In this document: positions 9,402 to 18,679 of the stretch, piece by piece
How positions within the stretch are numbered: the first letter of the stretch is position 1
How the letters are laid out: each line of letters starts with the position of its first letter
Source of the DNA: MTP4 sp052056915
GTDB taxonomy: Archaea; Halobacteriota; Methanosarcinia; Methanosarcinales; Methanosarcinaceae
Assembly: GCF_052056915.1 (NCBI RefSeq)
Contig: NZ_CP195119.1
Span: 2,666,001-2,730,000, forward strand
DNA: 64,000 nucleotides
Direction: 5' to 3'
Position numbers and translations under genes: made by a program
The notes under the pieces: model-generated
What the model saw: only the letters and a program-made list of their open reading frames with translations
Databases searched by the model: none
Told to the model about the DNA's origin: nothing

Positions 9402-10190
9402 ATGAAGAAAAAGCTTCTCGAACTGATTTTTCTCTCTGAGAAAAGAAAAAATCTTCTTCTTTTTTTGAAAGAGGGACCGAAAACCATTGAAGATATCAGG
9501 TCCGCTCTAGATGTCAGTTCAGTGGCAATTCTCCCTCAAATTAAAAAGTTAAGGGAAAGAAACCTGGTCCTCAAGGACGGCGATATCTACAGGCTGTCTC
9601 CTCTCGGGCGGTCCATAGCCGGAAGAATGAAGGATATGGTAGGCGTCCTGGGGGTTTTCGGGAACAACTACGATTACTGGTCAAGACATGCAATCGAATG
9701 CATACCTCTCCATCTCCTAAAAAGGATTGATGAGCTGGGAGAGTGCACGTTCTCAGAACCTCCCGACAGAACTCATCTTTTTGAGCCTCATAGGGAGTTT
9801 GTGGAAAACATTTCCCGATCAAGTTGCTTATGGGGTACAGCTTCCATTTTTCATCCTCTCTATCCGACCCTTTTCCTCAATTTCGCAAAAAGCGGGATGA
9901 AGGTTTCAATCCTTGTAACGGACTCTGTCTTTGATAGAATCAGGGAGGAGTACCGGGCCGAGTTAAGTGCATTTATTGATATGGAAACCTCACACTTTTA
10001 CGTCTGCAGGGAAACTCTGGAACTTTCCCATGTAGTGACTGACCGCTTCTTCTCCCTATCCCTTCCTTTCCACGACGGGACTTTTGACCACAAGGAAGAT
10101 GTCCTGTGTTTCGGACCTTCCGCCCTCAACTGGGGAAAAGAGCTTTTTGCTTACTACCGGGGCAGGTCTGAAGAAATAACTGAGATCTGA
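9402..10190 (+). CDS. Msr-type winged-helix transcriptional regulator (HTH + DUF1724)
   Basis: A 262-residue regulator with an ArsR-like winged helix at about residues 8-75 and a C-terminal DUF1724 domain. In the helix region, KKRK-type basic residues, PKTIEDIRSALDVSS and LPQIKKLRERNLV are visible. The same architecture occurs in the two regulators beside mtaCB (60.7 and 61.6 kb), and conserved positions include the EYWS/YDYW segment and the LxWGxELFxYYR ending. In Methanosarcina, proteins of this family (MsrA-G) control methanol methyltransferase operons. No mta genes adjoin this copy, and its target is unknown. It follows a spacer with two structured-RNA candidates on the same strand, which may be its partners or targets. 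Confidence 0.8.
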   Translation: MKKKLLELIFLSEKRKNLLLFLKEGPKTIEDIRSALDVSSVAILPQIKKLRERNLVLKDGDIYRLSPLGRSIAGRMKDMVGVLGVFGNNYDYWSRHAIECIPLHLLKRIDELGECTFSEPPDRTHLFEPHREFVENISRSSCLWGTASIFHPLYPTLFLNFAKSGMKVSILVTDSVFDRIREEYRAELSAFIDMETSHFYVCRETLELSHVVTDRFFSLSLPFHDGTFDHKEDVLCFGPSALNWGKELFAYYRGRSEEITEI

Positions 10191-10366
10191 CCTGTTCAAC
10201 TTCCAATTAATTCTTTCCTGTTTTTTTGTTTTTTTGGACTACCTGGTCTGATTTTATTATATCTTATTTGATCCCATTAAATCTGGTCTGCTTTTATCCG
10301 CTCTTCTCTATTTACCGGAATGCCGGGAAGATAGGTATAAATTAGAATCCTTACTATCCTATCTTT

Positions 10367-11290
10367 ATGAAAAAAGTTGAGGATATTGCGGAAAAGATCC
10401 GGACAATGGAGATCCGGGGTGCAGGCAGAATTGCAAAAGCTGCAGCCGGAGCAATCAGGGACTATGCAGCGGAGCTTGATGTCGTTTCTATGGGAGAGTT
10501 CGATACCCGAATCCGGGACGTTTCGGACCTCCTCATCAGTACCAGGCCTACGGCGGTTTCCCTCCCTAACGCCGTAAAGCTCGCCTCAAAGTACTCTTCC
10601 GGAAATGTGGAAGAGGCAAGGCAGGAAATCATCGAGAGTGCAAACCGTTTTATCGAGCAGGCTGACCGGGCTCTTGAACTGATCGGAAAAATCGGAGCTC
10701 GAAGGATTCAGGATGGGGATGTTATCATGACCCACTGCAACTCGCACGCTGCGCTTTCCATCATCACAACGGCTTTTGAAGAAGGAAAGGATATCAAAGT
10801 CCTTGCGACCGAAAGCCGGCCCCGTCGCCAGGGCCTCCTGACCATACGGCACCTGAACGATTTCGGAATCCCGACATCTCTTATAGTGGACTCGGCAGTG
10901 CGCTACCACATGAAGGAAGTTGATAAAGTTGTTGTGGGAGCCGATGCCATCGCAGCCAACGGGGCTCTCGTAAACAAGATCGGGACCTCTCAGCTTGCCC
11001 TTGCAGCTCATGAGGCCAGGAAGAGTTTCATGGTCGCAGCCGAGACTTATAAGTTCAGCCCCAGCACCATCGTCGGAAACCCCATTGAAATCGAGGAAAG
11101 GGCTGCAGAAGAGGTAATAGATCCGGCAGTCCTGGCTGAGCTTCCTCATGTACAGGTAAAAAACCCGGCATTTGACTTTACTCCTTCCGAATACATTGAC
11201 ATGATCGTAACCGATGTAGGGATTATTCCCCCTGCCATGGCATATACTGTCATCAGGGAGCACCTTGGCTGGGAACTTGGGGACCTGTAA
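10367..11290 (+). CDS. Ribose-1,5-bisphosphate isomerase
   Basis: A 307-residue member of the eIF2B-alpha/MtnA-like isomerase superfamily, closest in pattern to archaeal ribose-1,5-bisphosphate isomerase. That enzyme turns ribose 1,5-bisphosphate into ribulose 1,5-bisphosphate in the AMP phosphorylase-RuBisCO route of nucleoside recycling. Visible family motifs are MTHCNSHAAL (about 122-131), ATESRPRRQG (about 148-157), VVGADAIAANGALVNKIGT (about 190-208) and the AAETYKFSP segment. The ATG follows a TATA-like element closely and has no clear ribosome site, so the mRNA may be nearly leaderless. The main alternative is a true eIF2B-alpha-like or methylthioribose-phosphate isomerase, which is less likely given the motif set. 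Confidence 0.85.
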   Translation: MKKVEDIAEKIRTMEIRGAGRIAKAAAGAIRDYAAELDVVSMGEFDTRIRDVSDLLISTRPTAVSLPNAVKLASKYSSGNVEEARQEIIESANRFIEQADRALELIGKIGARRIQDGDVIMTHCNSHAALSIITTAFEEGKDIKVLATESRPRRQGLLTIRHLNDFGIPTSLIVDSAVRYHMKEVDKVVVGADAIAANGALVNKIGTSQLALAAHEARKSFMVAAETYKFSPSTIVGNPIEIEERAAEEVIDPAVLAELPHVQVKNPAFDFTPSEYIDMIVTDVGIIPPAMAYTVIREHLGWELGDL

Positions 11291-11292
11291 AT

Positions 11293-11332
11293 CCAGTGAA
11301 CCAGTGAACCAGTGAACCAGTGAACCAGCGAA
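11293..11332. repeat. 8-bp tandem repeat, five copies
   Basis: CCAGTGAA is repeated head to tail (the fifth copy reads CCAGCGAA) directly after the stop codon of the isomerase gene. It separates that gene from the convergent ABC cassette. No function is visible. Confidence 0.8.
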
Positions 11333-11415
11333 CCTGCTGACCTGGAAACCTGAATTTGGCTATTACCATTTGCTATTCTCGGTGCCGGACAGGCTTCCAT
11401 CCTCATCCAGACGGT

Positions 11416-12189
11416 TTACCACTGTCCGTTTTCATCCTCATCTTTTATCGTCCCGTCCACGATCTTGAGCACCCGGGAACACTCTTTTGCAACTGCCGGG
11501 TCATGGGTGACCACAATAATAGTCTGCCCTTTTTCGCTTAAGTCCCTGAACACCCGGACAATGGAGTCCCGGGTCTTAGTGTCCACCTCCCCTGTGGGCT
11601 CGTCGGCAAGGATAAGGGCGGGCCTGTTTGCAAGCGCTCGGGCAATGGACACCCGCTGCTGTTCCCCTCCCGAGAGCTCTGTCGGTTTGTGGTGCAGGCG
11701 GTCTTCCAGGCCCAGGTCTTCAAGGAGGGCTTTTGCCCTTTCAACTCTTTCTTTTTTCGGAACCCCGGAAAAGCGCATTGCAAGTTCGACGTTTTCAAGA
11801 GCTGTAAGGGTGGGGATCAGGTTGTAGTGCTGGAAGATAAAACCTATTTTTTCCCTGCGCAGGCGGGGAAGCAGTTTTTCGGGGACAGTGGTCAGGTCTG
11901 TCCCGTCAAGGATGGCCTTTCCTCCGCTGGCTGTTTCAAGGGTGCCGATAAGGGCAAGAAGGGTGGATTTTCCCGATCCCGATGGGCCCATGATGGCGAG
12001 CAAATCCCCTTTTCTCACGGTCAGGCAGGCGCAGCGCAGGGCATGGACCGGAATTTTCCCCCGGATATAGGTCCTGGAGAGGTTTTCTACTTTGAGGATT
12101 ATTTCCGGCTCCTTTTTTCCCCTCTCCCCTTTTTCGTTTTCTACCTGTCTCTTTTCTCTTTCTTGAACCTTCTTTTTTTCTTCAGGCAT
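11416..12189 (-). CDS. ABC transporter ATP-binding protein, MacB/LolD type
   Basis: A 257-residue ATPase for an FtsX-type exporter. It has Walker A (GPSGSGKST, about residues 70-78), Q-loop (FIFQHYNLIPTL), signature (LSGGEQQRVSIARAL), Walker B (LILADEPTGEVD) and the switch His (VVTHDPAV). The GEVD extension is typical of the MacB/LolD family. The N-terminus carries an unusually long charged stretch (about 30 Lys/Glu-rich residues) before the domain starts. Its start overlaps the permease stop by 8 bases, so the pair is translationally coupled. With the secreted protein encoded first (14.5 kb), it forms a three-gene minus-strand cassette. Confidence 0.9.
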   Translation of the reverse strand: MPEEKKKVQEREKRQVENEKGERGKKEPEIILKVENLSRTYIRGKIPVHALRCACLTVRKGDLLAIMGPSGSGKSTLLALIGTLETASGGKAILDGTDLTTVPEKLLPRLRREKIGFIFQHYNLIPTLTALENVELAMRFSGVPKKERVERAKALLEDLGLEDRLHHKPTELSGGEQQRVSIARALANRPALILADEPTGEVDTKTRDSIVRVFRDLSEKGQTIIVVTHDPAVAKECSRVLKIVDGTIKDEDENGQW

Positions 12190-13297
12190 GTTTCAGCGCC
12201 TCCATGGGGCTCATTTTAGAGGCCCTGTATGCCGGGTAGAGGCCTGAAAGCGCCCCAATGAGCAGGGCGAAGAGCATGGCAATAACAATGAGCCTGGGGG
12301 TTATCAAAAAGAGCACGATCCTTGTGGTCGCAAGCCAGGCGTTCATAACAAAAACGGCCTCTACGCCAACGAGAATTCCAAGGACCCCTCCGAATAAGCC
12401 CATGCAGGAAGCTTCCCCCAGGGTCAGGAGCAAAATATCCTTTGTCTCGGCTCCCATGGCTTTCAAAATCCCGAACTCCCGGGTCCTTTCAGCCACGGAC
12501 ATTAGCATGGTATTCATTACGCAGAGCCCCCCAATGATGGCTGCAAGGAGCCCGGAACTGATTGTAATCACGCTGAAGATCATGAAAGACTGCTTTGCCT
12601 GCACCTCAAGTTCCCCCGGGGAAAGGGTGCTTGTGCCTTTGACGCTGAGTTCGATGCGTTTGGAGAGCATTTCGGCATCTATCCTCTCGTCGGGTACGGC
12701 GAAGATATAGGACAGGGAGTCTCCTACGTTGTAGAGGTCCTGAGCGGTGTACAGGGGTATGATCACGGCATTGTCAAAGATCGAACCCGTGTATTCAAGG
12801 ATCCCGACGACGGTAAAGTATTTGTCATGGATTTCGAACTTGCTTCCTATTTCGAGTCCGTACTCCCGTTTGATGTTGTTTCCAACAACTACCTGGTAAG
12901 AGTCCCCCGGGTTCAGGAAGCGCCCTGCTTTCAGCTCTACAGGGTGAAGGGCAACGCTGGACTTTTCCGGGGGTACCCCAAGGATCTGTTTCCCTGTCAT
13001 GCCCAGCTTGTCCTCGTCAAATGTTGTCATTAAAAGCCCGTAGGCGTCCTTCACCCCGGCTACCCTGAGCACGTCGCTGACCTTATCGTTAGTCAGTCCG
13101 CCCCCGAAGACTCCACTTTCCGCAAAAACCCTGATCTTGTCGCTGGTCACGCTCATGGAGCGCTCGAAGGTCTGGTGGAAGTTCTCGGACATGGCTCCCA
13201 TAACGATTACAGCAAAGATCCCCAGGGCAATCCCGCAGATGGTAAGGGCGCTCCGGACTTTCCGGTTCGTAATGTTTCGGATGATCAGGTCAAGCAT
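12182..13297 (-). CDS. ABC transporter permease, MacB/FtsX type
   Basis: A 371-residue permease with one N-terminal membrane helix (about residues 15-40), a large extracytoplasmic MacB-like domain (about 45-230), and three C-terminal helices that form the FtsX domain. The ERTREFGILKAMGA motif joins helices 2 and 3, and the conserved YPAYRASKMSPMEALKH ending is present. Such permeases do not import. They use the ATPase to drive release or export of surface molecules or to sense envelope stress. The substrate is unknown, but the secreted protein encoded just upstream is the likely partner. Confidence 0.9.
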   Translation of the reverse strand: MLDLIIRNITNRKVRSALTICGIALGIFAVIVMGAMSENFHQTFERSMSVTSDKIRVFAESGVFGGGLTNDKVSDVLRVAGVKDAYGLLMTTFDEDKLGMTGKQILGVPPEKSSVALHPVELKAGRFLNPGDSYQVVVGNNIKREYGLEIGSKFEIHDKYFTVVGILEYTGSIFDNAVIIPLYTAQDLYNVGDSLSYIFAVPDERIDAEMLSKRIELSVKGTSTLSPGELEVQAKQSFMIFSVITISSGLLAAIIGGLCVMNTMLMSVAERTREFGILKAMGAETKDILLLTLGEASCMGLFGGVLGILVGVEAVFVMNAWLATTRIVLFLITPRLIVIAMLFALLIGALSGLYPAYRASKMSPMEALKHA

Positions 13298-13358
13298 GTT
13301 TATCTCTTTTCCGTGTTCGAATCCGTGTTCGTATTTTTTCCTGAAAATTCGGAAAGCT

Positions 13359-14528
13359 TCAGGGCTGTCTTCTCCCGATTATTACGGCAAGGCCCAGGAA
13401 TGTTCCAAGTGCAGCCATTATTCCGGGTCCGGAGGATTTTTCTGCCGGGCCTGCCAGTTCCACGGGCTCAAAAACCCGCAGGGCCGTCTCGTAACTGTCC
13501 AGAACCTCATCTTCAAGGTTCACAACGTAGACCATTACGTTGTAGTCGCCCCTTGGTATCCCCTGCCAGATTATCCCCACAGTATCTTCCCTGTTTGCTG
13601 TCAGGATGTCTGCGGTCTCTTCATAGACCCGGACCTCTCCGTTTTCGGGGGTTAGCACCACCCTGATTATTCCGTCAAAGGGCACCTGGGACTTCCCTAC
13701 TATCGTTACGCTGGCCCCGTATTCATCCACGTCCACATCCTCCTCCAGAATCTCAACGTCTTCCCTTGCTCTGAAATCCGAGCGGTAGACCGAGGTAAGA
13801 GACGGGGAATGGGAGTTGACTTTCAGGAGCGCCGTGTATTTCCTGTCCTTTTCAAGGAGGAAGGGCCAGTACATTGCCTCATAGTAGGACTCCATCACAG
13901 GTATGTTTTCCATGCTTTCGGAATATACGATTTCTCCTCCCGAGAGCAGTTTCAGGTTCAGGTCAATCATGCTGGGTTCTGGCATCTGCATGAAACTGAG
14001 TTCTGTAGGGCTTATAAGGGCAGAAGCTTTTTCGGAGTCCGCAGAGAAGTCCACGAGCTTGATTCTTGAGAGGGTTGGGCTTCTTTGGGAAAACGAACTT
14101 TTCCGGGCTGCAAGAACTTCATTCCCCTCATGAACCGAAAGCCGGGCAGTGTAGGATTCATAGTCTTTTCCGAAATCCTCTTCCAGCTCCCAGAAAAGGA
14201 TTTTTGTGACCTCCTCTCCGGTTTCCACGGAACCCAGGGTCAGGTTTTCCGATCTCAGGATTTCTTTCCCGGAACTCAGGGTGAAGCTAAGGGTGACGTT
14301 TTCAAGCGGTTGCTCAAAAAGGATCGTTGCATCGCAGAGCTCGTGGTCGGAAAAGAAGTCGGTTATAAGGACGTTTTCTTCCCCTCCAGCCTTCGGAGCT
14401 ATTGGATCTCCCATGCCTGCAGCGGGGTGAACCGGGATGGAGAGGACGGTCAGGATGGTCAATACAGTGAAAAAGCTTATTAATACAAAAAAGTGAAATG
14501 CGTTTCCTTCTGGTTCCCTGAGTTTCAT
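13359..14528 (-). CDS. Secreted surface protein with C-terminal anchor, partner of MacB-like exporter
   Basis: I do not recognise a named family. The protein has an N-terminal signal segment (hydrophobic FFVLISFFTVLTILTVL, cleavage near AAG), about 320 residues of beta-rich sequence with alternating hydrophobic strands, and a C-terminal hydrophobic stretch ending in GRRQP. The segment before it reads SSGPG, resembling PGF-CTERM-type sorting tails. ATG 14528 is chosen because AAGGA lies just upstream; a TTG at 14546 would add six residues. It is encoded first in a cassette with an exporter permease and ATPase 62 bases downstream, so it probably works with or is handled by that transporter at the cell surface. 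Confidence 0.65.
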   Translation of the reverse strand: MKLREPEGNAFHFFVLISFFTVLTILTVLSIPVHPAAGMGDPIAPKAGGEENVLITDFFSDHELCDATILFEQPLENVTLSFTLSSGKEILRSENLTLGSVETGEEVTKILFWELEEDFGKDYESYTARLSVHEGNEVLAARKSSFSQRSPTLSRIKLVDFSADSEKASALISPTELSFMQMPEPSMIDLNLKLLSGGEIVYSESMENIPVMESYYEAMYWPFLLEKDRKYTALLKVNSHSPSLTSVYRSDFRAREDVEILEEDVDVDEYGASVTIVGKSQVPFDGIIRVVLTPENGEVRVYEETADILTANREDTVGIIWQGIPRGDYNVMVYVVNLEDEVLDSYETALRVFEPVELAGPAEKSSGPGIMAALGTFLGLAVIIGRRQP

Positions 14529-14770
14529 TTTTCCTTGCAGGCTCAAGCCTGTTCCCTCCTCTTTTTGAAAATTGCCGGGAACCGGAAACTTTCGTGAGCC
14601 CTGCTCCCCGCTTAATGAATATCTGTAAGAAATATGTAGGAACCTCTATGTTTAAGTTTTGATGTTTGATATTCTGTTTTTCGTGTTCCGGTTTTGATTT
14701 TTCCGGTATAGAAGGGTTCGGAGGGGATTGGAGGTGAAGGTCTTGAATCCCGCTCTTATTTTTCTGACTC

Positions 14771-15472
14771 TTATTTTCTGCTTGTAATCCAGGTCCCTGC
14801 AGAAATCGCGGATTTCTCTGCTGTTTTTTCGTCAAGGACTTTTTCAAGCAGGGCAGGGTCTCTCCCGTCCATTACCAGGGCGTCGAGTTTGCACCTTTCG
14901 ATGATTTTTGCAGCCACAGGGTCTACCGGGGATTTTGAGCCCGCTTTCATCTCAATGGACATCACGATGTTGATGAGTTCTTCCGGAGAGATTATGTCGT
15001 ATTTTACGGCATCAGGGTCACTGTTAGGGTCTGCGGAGTAGACACCGTCGATAGAGGTTGCGATTGTCAGCAGGTCCGCCCGCAGGAATTCTGCCAGGAT
15101 TGCCGAGACTGCGTCCGTGGTCTGTCCGGGGGTGATTCCTCCCATGACAACGATTTTCCCGGATGTAAGAGCTTTTGCGGCTTCCAGGTAGCTTGCCGGG
15201 ATTTCAGGGTGGGCAGCTGTTCCGAGGGCCGAGATAAGAAGCCTTGCGTTCAGACGGGTGATGTCAATGCCTATAAAGTCGCAGGTAACTTCGTCCGCCC
15301 CCACCGCGCGGGCAGTTGCTATGTAGTTCCGGGCAGCTTCCCCGCCTCCGGTTACCACTAGCAGTTTATGTTTTTCCGAAAGCTTTCTGAGAGCTTCGGA
15401 GTATTTTAAAAATCGATCCGGGTTAAGGTCTTTCGCAAGAATTGAACCGCCTAGGGATAGAACTATGAGCAT
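14771..15472 (-). CDS. pyrH: UMP kinase (uridylate kinase)
   Basis: A 233-residue amino-acid-kinase-fold enzyme that phosphorylates UMP to UDP with ATP in pyrimidine nucleotide synthesis. Diagnostic segments are the N-terminal LSLGGSILAKD (phosphate binding), VVTGGGEAARNYI, GGITPGQTTDAVSAILAE and TSIDGVYSADPNSDP. The length and the ATG start fit the archaeal form. It stands alone, with a long spacer upstream. Confidence 0.92.
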   Translation of the reverse strand: MLIVLSLGGSILAKDLNPDRFLKYSEALRKLSEKHKLLVVTGGGEAARNYIATARAVGADEVTCDFIGIDITRLNARLLISALGTAAHPEIPASYLEAAKALTSGKIVVMGGITPGQTTDAVSAILAEFLRADLLTIATSIDGVYSADPNSDPDAVKYDIISPEELINIVMSIEMKAGSKSPVDPVAAKIIERCKLDALVMDGRDPALLEKVLDEKTAEKSAISAGTWITSRK

Positions 15473-16041
15473 GATAATCTTTACTCATTAACTGTATTTC
15501 GCTTTTAAACTTATCGATGCCCGGGGTTTTGGACTCCCTACCCTAATTTCCTAGCTTTCCTTTTTTCTTTATTCTCCTTCTTTCCTTACTGTCCTTTTTT
15601 CTTCATTCTCTTGATTTCCTCGCTCTCCTGATTTCCTCATTCTTCCGTTTTTCCCTAAATTGGGCTACAATGTCTAAAAAAGTGCCTTTCTGTCCTTTCC
15701 CACACTTGCCCTGAGTTTTTTCTTGAATCCCTTCTTTCCTTGAATCCCTTCTTTCCTTGCCTCCAAATTTTTTCCTGTATTTTTTTCCTGTATTTTTTTC
15801 CTGTATTTTTTTCCCGGATTTTTGTTTTTTCTCATGAATCGGGATTATTTTTTCTCTGATGCTTTTTTATGGGTTTTTCATAAGTTAACGGCGATACATT
15901 AAATCAATTTTATTTGTTTTTTGTATATTTTCCCTTCTTGTTTTTTAATAATCTATCATGTGTAACGGTGTTAATGCATAACTATTTACGGGAGGACTAT
16001 CACACAATTTTGTGAATAATATATGTTTGGATTTTATAAAA
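15473..16041. other. Spacer between divergent pyrH and the 592-residue protein gene
   Basis: No gene is supported. The left half is pyrimidine-rich with short direct repeats: CTTGAATCCCTTCTTTC is repeated near 15722-15755, and a 13-bp CCTGTATTTTTTT unit occurs three times from 15774. A near-palindromic GTTAATGCATAAC at about 15970-15982 and CACAA-TT-TTGTG (16002-16013) are possible operators for the downstream gene. Confidence 0.5.
15774..15814. repeat. 13-bp tandem repeat, three copies
   Basis: CCTGTATTTTTTT begins at 15774, 15787 and 15800. It lies in the pyrimidine-rich promoter region of pyrH. Confidence 0.75.
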
Positions 16042-16057
16042 TAGGAGGTAACTTTTC

Positions 16058-17836
16058 TTGAATAACGAAGTCTACGCTGCTTCCATGGCGGCGATCTCAA
16101 GCATTCAGAACATAACCAATGACAGGATTGAAGCCCTTACAAAAGGGCACGGCATGACTAACATCGGGGCAATGTGTGCCGCAAACGCTATTGCAACCGA
16201 ACTCTTCCGGGGCGCCAACATCCAGCTTACCGACGAGGACAGCGGCAGTCTTCAAATTGACCAGGTCCTTGAAAAGGGAATCGAAGCCGCAAAGGAAGCT
16301 GGGGCAAACCCTGCAAATGCAGCCCTTTTTGCCGCAAGTATCTGCTACTTTGCAGGTTCCAACGCCCAGGCAGGGGTCCCTGCAGGGAACAGGAAGATAG
16401 GAGCTCTTGCCCGTATGATCGCAGGTGCGGATAGGACCGGGGTCATTTCAGTCCCTACTCCCAAGTCCAACAACAAGGTATCGGGCTTTGCAGCGGTCCA
16501 GGCAATCTACAAAGCCATGGAAGAAGGTAAACTTACGCGGATCGACGGGCGCAAACTTCCCCTTGGCGTTGCCGGAGGTCCTCTCTACGGTCACAATACC
16601 CTTGGAGAAGACATCGGCTTCCCCGAAGTTGCCATGAACGCGGCAAAAGTCGGAACCGAAGCTATGATGAAGGCATACTGGGGAGCAGGAGTTTCCGCAA
16701 GCCCTATCATTTCTGCAATCATTGGAACAGCCGCATCCCTGGAAATCGTTCACCCTGACGCTTTTGTTGGGGCTGAGTACGGCGGTTTCTTCGATGTAAA
16801 CAGTGCTTACCTTGCAGGAAAAGCTGCATGTGAAGTCGCAGGAATCCCTGAAAAGCTCCACATGAGGGGGACAGGCGAAGAGTACGACTCAGCCAGGCTT
16901 GTAGGAGACCTCGGAGTCATTATAAAGGACATCGGTGCCCCAACCGTTGTAGGGATGATGTCTTTCGGGGAAATGCTCTGTGCTTTCCAGGAATCAGTCC
17001 AGATAGGAGCCGGTTTCTCCGGGGGCCCGATTATGCCACCTCTCGGACACATGACCGCAGACTGTATCATCGCCCTCAGGGCTCTGATCAAGTGCGAAAC
17101 TGACGTCGAGAAGGCTGCGGATATCATTGCCGAAGTCAAAAAGAATGAGTGGCTTGATCCCGAAATCGCAGCTGTTGCCCTTAACACCATCTCCAGGAAG
17201 ACCGAGCAGGTCAGGAGAGGTCCGGTTACCCGCACAATGATCCTCGGGACTGACGGTGTGCGCTCGGCTGCAATCTTCCGGAGGGCTCAGAAGACCTATG
17301 ATGCCCTTAAAGCCGGAAAGACCGTAGAAGATGTTGTCCGGGAAATTGATGTTGAGAGGAAGACAACCGTTGAGACCAGGGCAGCTGCCATGCTCGGAGC
17401 CATGACCGGGCACGAACTCAAGATCGAAATCAAAAAACTGGTAGGCGGAGCCCGCAGGGACCACCCGTTCACTAATTCCTACTACGGCTTTGACACCGAT
17501 GCCGATGTGGACGTAACCGTAGACGGTAAGAAGTTCGAGCTTAAGGGGCTTGGGCAGACCGTGATCCCTGATGCCATTTTCAATGACAAGCAGGATATCC
17601 TGGAGGTAATCCCCCTGGCAGCTATTCCTGTCAGCGAACTGCAGCTCTCGGGCCACTCTATTATCAATATCACAGTGCCTGCAGCCGTAGCCGCAGCAAT
17701 GAAGGTTTTAGAGCCAAAAGAAGCTTCAAAGCTTGCTGAAAAGGGTGGGAAAGCCGGTACTGCTGCAATCCCCGGAGCCCGGGAAAAAGCTTTCGACGTT
17801 GCAAAACTTGCAGTCCGGATAATGGACTCCATGTAA
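16058..17836 (+). CDS. Conserved-looking 592-residue Gly/Ala-rich protein of unknown function
   Basis: I do not recognise this family. It starts at TTG 16058, fixed by a strong AGGAGGT at 16043-16049 eight bases upstream. It has no signal peptide and no clear membrane helix. Its composition suggests a soluble enzyme: Gly/Ala-rich alpha/beta segments with tight motifs such as VAGGPLYGHNTLGEDIG (about 170-186), AYWGAGVSASPIISAIIG, GFSGGPIMPPLGHMTAD (about 320-336) and a basic GGARRDHPFTNSYYGF (about 465-480). The second half carries a small beta-rich domain (DADVDVTVDGKKFELKGLG). Its gene leads into LarC-like, LarB and LarC genes on the same strand, so a role linked to a nickel-pincer-type cofactor or to an enzyme using it is the best contextual guess. 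It does not resemble LarA. Confidence 0.85.
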   Translation: MNNEVYAASMAAISSIQNITNDRIEALTKGHGMTNIGAMCAANAIATELFRGANIQLTDEDSGSLQIDQVLEKGIEAAKEAGANPANAALFAASICYFAGSNAQAGVPAGNRKIGALARMIAGADRTGVISVPTPKSNNKVSGFAAVQAIYKAMEEGKLTRIDGRKLPLGVAGGPLYGHNTLGEDIGFPEVAMNAAKVGTEAMMKAYWGAGVSASPIISAIIGTAASLEIVHPDAFVGAEYGGFFDVNSAYLAGKAACEVAGIPEKLHMRGTGEEYDSARLVGDLGVIIKDIGAPTVVGMMSFGEMLCAFQESVQIGAGFSGGPIMPPLGHMTADCIIALRALIKCETDVEKAADIIAEVKKNEWLDPEIAAVALNTISRKTEQVRRGPVTRTMILGTDGVRSAAIFRRAQKTYDALKAGKTVEDVVREIDVERKTTVETRAAAMLGAMTGHELKIEIKKLVGGARRDHPFTNSYYGFDTDADVDVTVDGKKFELKGLGQTVIPDAIFNDKQDILEVIPLAAIPVSELQLSGHSIINITVPAAVAAAMKVLEPKEASKLAEKGGKAGTAAIPGAREKAFDVAKLAVRIMDSM

Positions 17837-17954
17837 AATCTTTGAACATATCGCCAATCCGGAAAGGTTCATATAGTCGAAAAAAACCTGCCGCTGGAAA
17901 AGATTTAACAACTGAGAAATACTTAACAGTTTTATAAACTCTTTCCAGCTAAGG

Positions 17955-18026
17955 CTGGCTTAACAGCCAGATCAGGTTGTGGTCAGAGGCAACATTTCCA
18001 TATAGGGGTGGCTCAGTCTGCCCTAT
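17955..18026 (+). promoter_or_regulatory. Structured leader before the LarC-like gene
   Basis: CTGGCT (17955-17960) pairs with AGCCAG (17965-17970), and ATAGGG (18002-18007) pairs with CCCTAT (18021-18026). Both lie between the 592-residue protein gene and the ribosome site at 18077. Two hairpins in a leader of a metal-cofactor gene suggest RNA-level control, but no known riboswitch class is recognised. Confidence 0.3.
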
Positions 18027-18088
18027 CTGGTCTCTGTCCTTTTTCCTTTTCGCCTTCCCTCTTCCGGAGGCTGCCTGGAGGTCACGCT

Positions 18089-18679
18089 TTGCTCTTAATG
18101 ACCAACGTTGACAATATTACATGTGACCAGGTGCCCTACCTGATCGAGGAACTGATGAAGCTTGGGGCTAAAAATGTGCATGTAGTGCCGGCTTTCACGA
18201 AGAAAGGCCGGAGCGAATATATTTTCCTGATCGACAGTGAGGAGGGGAACCTTGAGGTCCTTGCCGAGTTCATGGCTCTGGAAACCGGTACTCTCGGGGT
18301 CAGGATTTTGAAGACCGAACATTATCCTTTTGACTACGAAATGAGGAAGCTCTGCCTTTCTTTCAGGGATGAAAATGACCTGCCTCTTTGGGAAGGGGAA
18401 ATTGCTGTAAAAATAGTTCTAGGAAAAGAAAAAAAGCCTCTTTCTGCCCGGGTTGAGTACGAAGAGCTAAAGGAACTGACAAATCGGGCAAGAGAAGCCG
18501 GCCTGAAGCTTTCTATGTATGAAATTAAGGAATTGATTGAAGAAAGGGCTCTGAAAGGCATAAAGGACTTTACTGTTAATTTCGAGGATGATAGCCTGGG
18601 ACTGGACAATACGCCTTTGTCCCCAGTTTCGAAAAAACTGTGCTGTACGGATAAGACGAAAACTTGCTTCGGGAATTGA
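18089..18679 (+). CDS. LarC C-terminal-domain-like nickel insertion protein
   Basis: About 196 residues matching the C-terminal half of LarC. The start MTNVDNITCDQVPYLIEELM and the VVPAFTKKGR and ETGTLGVR segments parallel ETNADDVSGEVLGNLFEELL, VIPATMKKGRPAHVI and ETGSLGIR in the full LarC encoded at 19.7 kb. LarC inserts nickel into the pyridinium bisthiocarboxylate mononucleotide ligand, using CTP. TTG 18089 is preferred because GGAGGT (18077-18082) lies six bases before it; ATG 18098 is next. The last 30 residues are Cys-containing and divergent (KLCCTDKTKTCFGN). It resembles the split LarC2 half seen in some species, yet here a full LarC also exists. Confidence 0.75.
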   Translation: MLLMTNVDNITCDQVPYLIEELMKLGAKNVHVVPAFTKKGRSEYIFLIDSEEGNLEVLAEFMALETGTLGVRILKTEHYPFDYEMRKLCLSFRDENDLPLWEGEIAVKIVLGKEKKPLSARVEYEELKELTNRAREAGLKLSMYEIKELIEERALKGIKDFTVNFEDDSLGLDNTPLSPVSKKLCCTDKTKTCFGN

